Below are positions 1 through 5,667 of a stretch of DNA of 6,144 nt, piece by piece (position 1 is the stretch's first letter; the number at the start of each line of letters is the position of its first letter). Source of the DNA: Methylococcaceae bacterium (GTDB lineage: Bacteria; Pseudomonadota; Gammaproteobacteria; Methylococcales; Methylomonadaceae); contig PMDM01000385.1 in assembly GCA_003155565.1 (NCBI GenBank), positions 3,523 to 9,666 on the forward strand. Direction: 5' to 3'. A model generated the notes under the pieces. The model worked only from the letters and a program-made list of their open reading frames with translations, was not told where the DNA came from and made no database searches. A program made the translations under genes and the position numbers.

Positions 1-50
1 AACGCTTTTCTGCCCACCCTGTTTGCTGGAATTCGATTTGAAGCCAAAAG

Positions 51-1235
51 CTAAAAGGGCTGTGCGATTTTTTGCACAGATCCGTTTGAACGGACTGCTA
101 TGCGTTTTATTTCCTTTGCTAACGCACAGCCTATCTTTTCTGCAAGCAATACGGGAACAGCATTACCTATTTGACGCATAGCCTCTCCCCACGCACCTTT
201 AATAATAAAGTCGTCGGGAAAAGTTTGTATTCGCTTAGCTTCAAATGTGGTGAAGTATCGAACACTTCCATCATTGAATCGGATCATATTCTCTCCGCCT
301 GGAACGCCATGACCTCCAGCCTTAATTGTTTTTGACGGCCAATCAAAATCACTACCTGTGTGGCCTGGATAGGTGCGTGCGCCATCGCGAAAGATATGGT
401 CGATTATTCCATGATTTGATTTTGGGTCTGGCGTATCAAATAAAGCATCTCGAATGGTTTGCCACGGCAGGGATTCTGGTTCAAACATACCGTATTTATT
501 ATATAGCCGAGCTATTTTTTCTTTAAGAGGGGCATTTAAAACAGGTCGCAATGATTTAGGAATCTTGTGGCGATCCCAGTATTCCTCTGTTATGTACATA
601 TCCCAAAGCAACCTATCTTCTGAGTGCGTTTCTAAAGGAAACGACCAGGGTAAACAAAGGTCAGATCGAATACCAACAATAACAACACGCTCCCGTGTTT
701 GTGGGACACCATAATCAGCAGCATTGATTAGCTTGAACTTAACGTCGTATTTTTTCCCCGTGTAGCCGAACTTACCAATACTACGGAGTTCGTCAAGATG
801 ATCTTCCCAGCTTGAGTCTTTTTTAGATGCAAAGTCTGGATAACTCAATCTAAGGATAATGTATTCAAAGTAATCTGAAAAAGTTTGGCGAAGCAGCCCT
901 TTTACGTTTTCAAAAACAAATGCCTTGGGTGCGAGTCTTTCTATGGCTCGAATAGCATATGGAAACATGTCCCGGCTATCTTGATCTGCTTTATGCTTGC
1001 CTCCTAGTGAAAAGGGTTGGCAAGGAGGTCCTCCCGCAACCATGTCACAAGTCCCAACACTGTCTAAGTCAAAATCTTTAATATCACCAAAAAAGACTCT
1101 ATCAGGATCAAAGTTTTCAGAAAGAGATTCGCAAGCATGCTTATTAAATTCAACAAAAGCTGCATGTTTGAATCCAGATAGCTCCAGTCCTTTTGCTAAT
1201 CCACCTGCACCTGAAAAAATTTCAAGGGTTTTCAT
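51..1235 (-). CDS. C5-cytosine DNA methyltransferase of an Eco29kI-like type II restriction-modification system
   Basis: This 394-residue protein transfers a methyl group from S-adenosylmethionine to carbon 5 of cytosine and protects host DNA from the endonuclease encoded just upstream. The C5-methylase motifs are present in order: motif I FSGAGG (7-12), the acidic E29 after it, motif IV GGPPCQPFS with catalytic Cys72, motif VI ENV (109-111), motif VIII QTRER (179-183), motif IX around 326-341 and motif X QIGNAVP (355-361). The stretch between VIII and IX, about 190-325, would be the target recognition domain. It is close in length to M.Eco29kI (about 382 residues, from memory). The ATG lies five bases after the restriction gene stop, and its weak ribosome site AGAG (1244-1247) sits inside the last codons of that gene, so translation is probably coupled. 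No motif is missing, so it should be active. Recognition of CCGCGG is inferred from the partner enzyme, not seen. Confidence 0.95.
   Translation of the reverse strand: MKTLEIFSGAGGLAKGLELSGFKHAAFVEFNKHACESLSENFDPDRVFFGDIKDFDLDSVGTCDMVAGGPPCQPFSLGGKHKADQDSRDMFPYAIRAIERLAPKAFVFENVKGLLRQTFSDYFEYIILRLSYPDFASKKDSSWEDHLDELRSIGKFGYTGKKYDVKFKLINAADYGVPQTRERVVIVGIRSDLCLPWSFPLETHSEDRLLWDMYITEEYWDRHKIPKSLRPVLNAPLKEKIARLYNKYGMFEPESLPWQTIRDALFDTPDPKSNHGIIDHIFRDGARTYPGHTGSDFDWPSKTIKAGGHGVPGGENMIRFNDGSVRYFTTFEAKRIQTFPDDFIIKGAWGEAMRQIGNAVPVLLAEKIGCALAKEIKRIAVRSNGSVQKIAQPF
52..79 (-). terminator. Weak candidate terminator hairpin at the end of the methylase gene
   Basis: On the minus strand CTGTGC (79-74) and GCACAG (65-60) form a perfect 6-base-pair stem around an 8-base loop, followed by CCCTTTTAG, which includes the methylase stop codon. 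The stem lies inside the last codons of the gene and the T run is only four long, so termination here is possible but weakly supported. Confidence 0.25.
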
Positions 1236-1240
1236 GTTAA

Positions 1241-1879
1241 TTACTCTAATTTTTTCAAGTGAAGAAGAATTTTTGAAATAATTAAATTTTTTTCTGCATG
1301 GATTCCATTACATTTGTTTGCCCATGTCCTACCTTCATGGATAACATCCCAATCTGACTTTGCTTGTTCATACCGACCACTGCCCGGGTCATGGTTGCCA
1401 AATCCATCAACAGCTGTATTCCAAAGTGGTCTATTCAGTTTGATTAGAGCAGCTTCGATTGTGCTGATCATATCCGAACCTTCGGCTTCGAAAATAACAA
1501 AACGGCACATGAAATCTTCAAGCGAAACCTCAGAACCTAAACTAATGCTTCTACTATGCTCCCGAAGCCGTCCATGCAGTTCGCGGGACTGATTTAGGGT
1601 ATCGTCCGACGTGCGAGCCTGCCGCCATCCTTTGGGAACGGCCTTTCCGACATAGATAGGGTAATCATAGGAAAGACGATTTAACTCTGCATATCGTTTG
1701 TATAGAGGGTTTTGCCCTGTGTAATACAGAGCGTATACGCCCGTTCCTAAGAGAGATTTTGGTGGAGGAAGTGTGTGAACAGGAGTGCCATTGAAAAACC
1801 TAATAGCATCTTTGACTAATTCTGCAAACGCGTCATTTTTGTATACATGCTCATTTCGATCAAATGCTTGCTGCTTCAT
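1241..1879 (-). CDS. Type II restriction endonuclease, Eco29kI-like GIY-YIG nuclease
   Basis: This 212-residue protein is a GIY-YIG family restriction enzyme that cuts unmethylated DNA. The two tyrosine elements appear as GVYALYY (47-53) and YPIYVGK (73-79). Tyr49, Tyr76, Arg104, His108, Glu142 and Asn154 occur at exactly the residue numbers I recall for the catalytic set of R.Eco29kI (214 residues), so the protein is close to full length and colinear with it. The family member cuts CCGCGG; the same target is inferred here. The start is the ATG at 1877-1879, with GAGGG (1889-1893) nine bases upstream. A possible -10 box TAAAAT lies at 1909-1914, but I find no convincing -35. The gene order, restriction before methylase, is that of Eco29kI. 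The 3' end of the gene is very A/T rich (1236-1295 is about 17% G+C by count), which could hide a promoter for the methylase. Family assignment is strong; specificity is not proven. Confidence 0.93.
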   Translation of the reverse strand: MKQQAFDRNEHVYKNDAFAELVKDAIRFFNGTPVHTLPPPKSLLGTGVYALYYTGQNPLYKRYAELNRLSYDYPIYVGKAVPKGWRQARTSDDTLNQSRELHGRLREHSRSISLGSEVSLEDFMCRFVIFEAEGSDMISTIEAALIKLNRPLWNTAVDGFGNHDPGSGRYEQAKSDWDVIHEGRTWANKCNGIHAEKNLIISKILLHLKKLE

Positions 1880-1886
1880 TGGGGGA

Positions 1887-1904
1887 CACCCTCATGTCGA
1901 GGTG
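1887..1904 (-). promoter_or_regulatory. Ribosome binding site of the restriction gene inside a possible hairpin
   Basis: In the minus-strand transcript CACCUC (1904-1899) can pair with GAGGGUG (1893-1887) around the 5-base loop GACAU (1898-1894), giving six base pairs with one bulged G. The GAGGG that serves as the ribosome binding site (1893-1889), nine bases before the ATG, is entirely within the right arm. If it folds, translation of the endonuclease would be lowered. The pairing is seen in the sequence; the regulatory role is inference. Confidence 0.35.
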
Positions 1905-1956
1905 ACAGATTTTAGCATATTGTGATATCTAATGAGCATTTGACGTATAACGCAAA

Positions 1957-2016
1957 GCTAACTGAGCGCAACACCCGAAGGAGCTAAAAAATGAACTGAC
2001 TATGCCAGTAGTTAGC
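1957..2016. repeat. Seven-base inverted repeat with a 46-base centre, faintly like an integron attC site
   Basis: GCTAACT (1957-1963) and AGTTAGC (2010-2016) are perfect inverted copies. A second nested pair, AGCGCA (1965-1970) and TGCGCT (2035-2040), overlaps it but cannot form at the same time as a simple hairpin. The AAC and GTT ends recall the outer boxes of attC recombination sites, but the purine/pyrimidine consensus is broken in both arms (a G and a C in the second position from the outside). It sits in the gap between the bfr gene and the restriction-modification genes. I treat it as a repeat of unknown role. Confidence 0.3.
1986..2013 (-). terminator. Candidate rho-independent terminator after bfr
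   Basis: On the minus strand AACTACT (2013-2007) pairs with AGT-C-AGTT (2001-1994) with one bulged C and the loop GGCAT, and this is followed by CA and a run of six T (1991-1986). It lies about 67 bases after the bfr stop, in the right place to end the rnf-bfd-bfr transcript. The stem has only two G-C pairs, so it may be leaky and allow reading into the restriction gene. Confidence 0.35.
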
Positions 2017-2079
2017 CGCATTGCTCGCGACCGATGCGCTTCACTAGGTCAGCATATCCTATAACTCTTGTGGAACAAG

Positions 2080-2544
2080 CTACATCTGCGATTGCAGATA
2101 ATTATGAATACCAACTTTTTCAATCAGTTCAAGCTGGGTTTCCAGCCAGTCGATATGTTCTTCTTCAGAATCCAGGATATGGGTAAATAATTCACGGGTA
2201 ACGAAATCGCTTATTGTCTCGCAATAGGCAATGGCTTCCCTAAGCAGGGGGACGGCGATAAGTTCAAGTTTTAAATCACATTGGAGCATTTCCAGCGGAT
2301 TTTCACCTATCATCACTTTACCGATATTTTGCAGATTGGGTAGGCCTTCAAGGAAAAGTATGCGTTCGATGAGCGTGTCGGCGTGCTTCATCTCGTCAAT
2401 CGATTCGTGATACTCCTTTTCATTCAGCTTATGGAAGCCCCAGTTTTTGTACATCCTGGCGTGCAGAAAATACTGGTTGATCGCGGTGAGTTCGTTTTCC
2501 AGCGCTTTATTCAGGTACTCGATGACTTTGGTATCGCCTTTCAT
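2080..2544 (-). CDS. bfr: Bacterioferritin
   Basis: Bacterioferritin is a cytoplasmic 24-subunit haem protein that oxidises Fe(II) at a dinuclear ferroxidase centre and stores the iron as a mineral. This 154-residue protein has the normal family length (about 158). The ferroxidase ligands Glu18, Glu51, His54, Glu94, Glu127 and His130 are all present at standard numbering, and Met52, the axial haem ligand shared by two subunits, is there too, so this is a haem-binding, ferroxidase-competent subunit and not a ferritin or a silent variant. The ATG at 2542-2544 has AAGAG (2553-2557) eight bases upstream. It begins 15 bases after the bfd stop, so the storage protein and its reductant ferredoxin are produced together. 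It is the last gene of the unit that starts with rnf genes. I see no clear Fur box next to it. Confidence 0.96.
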   Translation of the reverse strand: MKGDTKVIEYLNKALENELTAINQYFLHARMYKNWGFHKLNEKEYHESIDEMKHADTLIERILFLEGLPNLQNIGKVMIGENPLEMLQCDLKLELIAVPLLREAIAYCETISDFVTRELFTHILDSEEEHIDWLETQLELIEKVGIHNYLQSQM

Positions 2545-2559
2545 AATATTTACTCTTGA

Positions 2560-2841
2560 TTAGTGGTTATCGAAAATGCTAATTTGATTTTGGCTGTATT
2601 GAGCCTGCTGATTCTGAAACGAGCTATTTAAAGATCCATCGTTAGATTGATAGATAGGGCAAAATGATTCTTGAATAGAGATTAATTTTTGCTCAAGCAA
2701 AGCGTTAACTTCCTGATTACATTTTCCGCAATCTTTGCCTAACCCGAAACAATGCGTTAGTTTCTTGCGCGTACACATGCCCTGATCTATAGCCGTCCTT
2801 ATTTGCGAATCGGTGACAGCCTTACAAACGCATATATACAT
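2560..2841 (-). CDS. bfd: Bacterioferritin-associated ferredoxin with an extended C-terminal tail
   Basis: Bfd is a small [2Fe-2S] protein that docks on bacterioferritin and passes electrons to its haem, so that Fe(III) in the core is reduced and released. The cluster cysteines are Cys4, Cys6, Cys38 and Cys41 (CxC, 31 residues, CxxC), the same numbers as I recall for E. coli Bfd. I start the protein at the ATG 2839-2841, because AAGGGG (2846-2851) stands four bases before it and because the protein then opens MYICVCK as expected. An in-frame ATG nine codons further upstream (2866-2868) would place that ribosome site inside the coding region. The protein is 93 residues against about 64 in E. 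coli: after about residue 55 there is an added tail rich in Gln, Asn and Ser, with one further Cys. Extra cysteines at 23 and 31 are also unusual. It lies 38 bases after rnfH and 15 before bfr. Confidence 0.9.
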   Translation of the reverse strand: MYICVCKAVTDSQIRTAIDQGMCTRKKLTHCFGLGKDCGKCNQEVNALLEQKLISIQESFCPIYQSNDGSLNSSFQNQQAQYSQNQISIFDNH

Positions 2842-2851
2842 AGTACCCCTT
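2842..2851 (-). promoter_or_regulatory. Ribosome binding site that decides the bfd start
   Basis: AAGGGG occupies 2846-2851 on the minus strand, four bases before the ATG at 2839-2841. It is the only strong purine-rich site nearby and favours the shorter, 93-residue Bfd over the 102-residue reading. Confidence 0.6.
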
Positions 2852-2879
2852 TTTACTATTAATACCATTGAGAAAATAT

Positions 2880-3140
2880 TTAGCGTCTTCGCCGTTGTAC
2901 GGTTTGTGGATCAACAGTTATTTGGCGATAAATTTCTACCCTGTCACCATCTTTCACCGGGGTATCCAGAGCGGCAATTTTGCCAAAGATACCTACTTTT
3001 TGGCTGGACAGGTTGATTTCAGGATAAAGTTTTAAAACGCCAGACAGGTTAATGGTTTCTTCTATTGTGCAGTTATCCGGTACTTCCAGTCGCATCCATA
3101 ATTGTCTATCGCTTTCTCCGTAACAAACTCCGACGTTCAT
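2880..3140 (-). CDS. rnfH: RnfH family protein
   Basis: This 86-residue protein belongs to the RnfH (UPF0125) family, a ubiquitin-like small fold found as the last gene of rnf operons in Rhodobacter and Azotobacter. Its biochemical role is not settled; a part in assembly or function of the Rnf complex has been proposed. The family signature is clear: the LYPEINL stretch (about 38-44), KVGIFGK (48-54), the DGDRVEIYR segment (about 64-72) and an Arg-rich end. The start ATG at 3138-3140 has a near-ideal AAGGAG (3146-3151) five bases upstream. It starts 14 bases after rnfE, which confirms that it belongs to this operon and is not one of the free-standing copies paired with a ratA-like gene in enteric bacteria. 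The context suggests a service role for this Rnf complex. Confidence 0.92.
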   Translation of the reverse strand: MNVGVCYGESDRQLWMRLEVPDNCTIEETINLSGVLKLYPEINLSSQKVGIFGKIAALDTPVKDGDRVEIYRQITVDPQTVQRRRR

Positions 3141-3154
3141 ATTGGCTCCTTGTT

Positions 3155-3856
3155 TTATTCCTCTGTGGCTAAGGTGGGGATAGTTGATGTTGTTGCGGTC
3201 GCCGCCTTTATTAGGGCGATTTTCTGGTCAATGAGGCGTTTGCCGACAATCAAAAATGCCAGCATAATAAATCCGCCGGGGGGCAACGCCATCAACAAAA
3301 AGCCTTTGTAATTGGGAATAACGGTGACTTCCAGAAACCTGAACGATTCACCCAGCAATAATGACGCATTGGCGAATAGCGTTCCCGTGGCACTAATTTC
3401 CCGTGCTGCGCCGAGTGCGACCAGCACAATAGTAAAACCGATGCCCATCATCAAGCCATCCCATAAAGATTCTTTAACTGGTTGCTTGGAAGCAAAGGCT
3501 TCGGCCCGGCCTAATAAGGCGCAGTTGGTGACGATTAACGCGATAAACAAACCCAGCACTTTATAGAGTTCGTGCGCCCACGCATTCATAATAATATCAA
3601 CAAGAGTAACTAAGGTGGCGATGAGCAGGACGAAAATCGGGATACGGATTTCATTGGGGATTAAATGCCGCGTCAGTGAAATTAGGCCATTGGATGCGGT
3701 AATTACTACCAGGGTAGCCAAGCCCATGCCCAAGCCATTGGTTGCCGTTCCGGTTACTGCCAGTAAAGGGCAAAGCGCCAGATTTTGCCCGAACACGATA
3801 TTGTTATTCCAGATACCATCACTGGCGATTTTTCGATAGGTTTCCGATAAAAACAT
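3155..3856 (-). CDS. rnfE: Ion-translocating Rnf complex, membrane subunit RnfE
   Basis: RnfE (RsxE) is an inner-membrane protein with six expected helices that pairs with RnfA; together they hold a [2Fe-2S] cluster within the membrane on the electron path. Conserved family segments are LCPLLAVT (28-35), EIRIP (69-73), VTNC (109-112), GRAEAFA (116-122) and LPPGGF (191-196). Cys29 and Cys112 are the likely cluster ligands by comparison with the Rnf and Nqr structures. I place the start at ATG 3854-3856 (233 residues) because AAGGTG (3863-3868) is six bases upstream. A GTG at 3863-3865, three codons earlier, is the alternative and has a poorer site. With the ATG start, the gap to rnfG is 11 bases, and the ribosome site overlaps the rnfG stop codon, which suggests coupled translation. 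The length agrees with the family. The last 20 residues are Thr/Ala-rich and not conserved. Confidence 0.93.
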   Translation of the reverse strand: MFLSETYRKIASDGIWNNNIVFGQNLALCPLLAVTGTATNGLGMGLATLVVITASNGLISLTRHLIPNEIRIPIFVLLIATLVTLVDIIMNAWAHELYKVLGLFIALIVTNCALLGRAEAFASKQPVKESLWDGLMMGIGFTIVLVALGAAREISATGTLFANASLLLGESFRFLEVTVIPNYKGFLLMALPPGGFIMLAFLIVGKRLIDQKIALIKAATATTSTIPTLATEE

Positions 3857-3867
3857 GGCCTTCACCT

Positions 3868-4578
3868 TTACGGGTTAATTAGCTGGGCTTGATGCGCTTT
3901 GAATAACTGTAAACCACGGTAGATAGCTTGTACCGATTTACGCGGGGTAATAGTCGCACCGGAAAATTGATCGAATTCACCGCCGTCTTTTTTAACAGCC
4001 CATTGTGCCTGGGTTAAATTGTCCAAAGAGCGGCCGACAAAATTCAATATCCAGTTTGATTTTGATACTTCAATCTTGTCGCCAAGACCTGGAGTTTCTT
4101 TATGGCTAAGCACCCGTACACCTAAAATATTACCATCTCGGTCAATGCCCATAATCATGTTGATAGCTCCAGAATAACCGTCTGGTGCGGTAAATTTATA
4201 ACTTACTGCCGTGATGCTGCCGGATTTTTTTGCGATATAAACGGTGGTTTTATCTGCGCCTATATTAAATTCGGTGGATGGGATGGTTACCGTATCTTGC
4301 AGCATATCGTTATCATGAAGATTGGCGGGTACGACTTCTTCCAATGACTTAACTAAATCTTCATCTAACCGCTGTTGAATCGTACTTTCTGTGCTGCAAT
4401 TGGTTACACCAAGCAAGACGCTGGCTATTAAGGCAAAGCCTGCCAGTACACCAGTTTGGAATTCCATTTTGGGTCTTAGATTCGCCAAATTTGAGGGTTG
4501 CAGCCAGTCTTTTAGGAATTCCTGAAATGAAATTGCCTGAGCTTTCAAGCGTTGGATGGTGGCCGGATCGACTTTCAT
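3868..4578 (-). CDS. rnfG: Ion-translocating Rnf complex, FMN-binding subunit RnfG
   Basis: RnfG (RsxG) is anchored by one N-terminal helix and carries a covalent FMN on the outer face of the membrane, an electron relay in the Rnf complex. The flavin motif SGATIT is at 206-211, with Thr209 the expected FMN ester site, and ETPGLGD is at 161-167, a hallmark of RnfG and NqrC. The membrane helix runs from about 42 to 60. In E. coli this helix begins within the first ten or so residues, whereas here about 40 mostly polar residues precede it, giving 236 residues against about 206. The start at 4576-4578 is supported by GGAG (4587-4590) eight bases upstream. An internal Met38 next to the helix would give a protein of normal shape but has a much poorer ribosome site. 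The gene begins 15 bases after rnfD. Confidence 0.93.
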   Translation of the reverse strand: MKVDPATIQRLKAQAISFQEFLKDWLQPSNLANLRPKMEFQTGVLAGFALIASVLLGVTNCSTESTIQQRLDEDLVKSLEEVVPANLHDNDMLQDTVTIPSTEFNIGADKTTVYIAKKSGSITAVSYKFTAPDGYSGAINMIMGIDRDGNILGVRVLSHKETPGLGDKIEVSKSNWILNFVGRSLDNLTQAQWAVKKDGGEFDQFSGATITPRKSVQAIYRGLQLFKAHQAQLINP

Positions 4579-4593
4579 ATTAGGTACTCCAGC

Positions 4594-5667
4594 TTATGGT
4601 TTGGGTATTTCAAGTGGCTTACCTTTGCGGTCACGACCATAAATGCGTGGGCGGATATAGTGGTCGATCAAGGGCGTTGCTGCGTTCATTAGCAATACGG
4701 CAAAACCAGCACCTTCAGGGTAGGCACCCCAAGTGCGGATAACGAAGATCAATAATCCACAACCGGCACCAAACACCATTTGGCCCGTCGGTGTATTAGG
4801 TGAGGTCACATAATCGGTGGCAATAAAAAATGCCACGCACATCATTGCACCAGAATTCAGATGTATCATCGGGCTGATGTAGTGCTGGTTATCAACCATA
4901 TGAAAAACGCTGGCTAACGCGGTTACTGTTAGCAATAAAGAAATGGGGATATACCACTGGATAATGCCTTGCCGAATTAACCAAACTCCACCCAAAGCCA
5001 GCAATATCGTTGACGTTTCACCCAAGCTACCACGCGTCCAGCCAGTAAAATTAAGCAAACCGGAATAATCTTTGAGGATGTCGGCTAATAAATGGTTTTG
5101 GGAAAACTCGGTTTTTATGTAGCCTAATGTAGTTGCACCTGTGACGGCATCTATGTTGTCCAAACCCATAAAGGTAATACGCCAGCTGTCGGCTATACCC
5201 GGCGACTGCGAGAAAAACAAAGGCGAAACATTCGCCCAAGTGGTCATCTCGATAGGAAAGGAAATCAGCAAAGCAACTCTCGCCAACATGGCGGGGTTGA
5301 ACAGGTTTTGTCCTAGGCCGCCATAAACTTGTTTGCCTAAAATAATCGCCAGCCCGGAACCCACCACACCTATCCACCACGGAGACCAAGGGGGCAATGT
5401 CATGGCCAGCAACCATCCAGTCAAGATAGCGGAGCCATCCATAATGACGGGTTTGGCAACTCGCCCCGCCATTCGTATACAAATGACTTCGAATAGTACC
5501 GCTGATGAAACGGTGATAACAAACAGGTTTAACGCAGGCCAACCGAAACACCAGATACCAAATACAGTTGCCGGTAACAAAGCCAGCATGACTTGCCACA
5601 TGATAAAGCTAACGCTGGATTTAACACCGACATGCGCGCCACTTGCAGGCTTGATGTGTGTAATCAT
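4594..5667 (-). CDS. rnfD: Ion-translocating Rnf complex, FMN-binding membrane subunit RnfD
   Basis: RnfD (RsxD) is a polytopic inner-membrane protein, homologous to NqrB, that carries covalent FMN and is thought to help form the ion path of the complex. The 357 residues match the usual length of about 350. Signatures visible are the GGLGQNLFNPA stretch (116-126), the flavin motif DAVTGATTLG (173-182) with Thr179 the likely FMN site, and TDYVTSP (284-290). Hydrophobic helices cover roughly 22-65, 78-112, 126-140, 219-256 and 268-335. The ATG at 5665-5667 overlaps the rnfC stop in an ATGA arrangement, so the two proteins are probably made by coupled translation. I see no gaps or frameshifts. 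Confidence 0.95.
   Translation of the reverse strand: MITHIKPASGAHVGVKSSVSFIMWQVMLALLPATVFGIWCFGWPALNLFVITVSSAVLFEVICIRMAGRVAKPVIMDGSAILTGWLLAMTLPPWSPWWIGVVGSGLAIILGKQVYGGLGQNLFNPAMLARVALLISFPIEMTTWANVSPLFFSQSPGIADSWRITFMGLDNIDAVTGATTLGYIKTEFSQNHLLADILKDYSGLLNFTGWTRGSLGETSTILLALGGVWLIRQGIIQWYIPISLLLTVTALASVFHMVDNQHYISPMIHLNSGAMMCVAFFIATDYVTSPNTPTGQMVFGAGCGLLIFVIRTWGAYPEGAGFAVLLMNAATPLIDHYIRPRIYGRDRKGKPLEIPKP

Noticed and set aside
1..50. A further gene left of the methylase
   Set aside because: Only 50 bases are visible; there is no start, ribosome site or recognisable peptide.
997..1281. Plus-strand open frames opposite the methylase and endonuclease (also 326-526, 454-714, 1314-1592)
   Set aside because: They lie antisense to genes with strong family motifs, have no recognisable domain or good ribosome site, and look like mirror frames.
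1914..2057. Direct repeat AGCATAT (1914-1920 and 2051-2057) as target duplications of a small mobile element
   Set aside because: The enclosed segment has no inverted ends that match each other, and a 7-base A/T-rich repeat is expected by chance in a stretch of this size.
2084..2099. Hairpin ATCTGC-GATT-GCAGAT at the end of bfr as a terminator
   Set aside because: The stem is perfect, but no T run follows on the minus strand and it lies in the coding end; the structure at 1986-2013 is a better candidate.
2842..2868. A longer Bfd starting at 2868
   Set aside because: The nine extra codons cover the strong AAGGGG ribosome site, and family proteins begin at the later Met followed by the CxC motif.
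3102..3839. Plus-strand open frames opposite rnfE and rnfH (with others at 2813-3016 and 5141-5930)
   Set aside because: They are antisense to conserved genes and show no domain; their Pro/Ser-rich composition is typical of shadows of membrane protein genes.
5051..5599. A 182-codon minus-strand open frame inside rnfD
   Set aside because: It overlaps rnfD in another frame, while rnfD has full family signatures over the same bases; the alternative product is Cys/Trp/His-rich without any recognisable fold.
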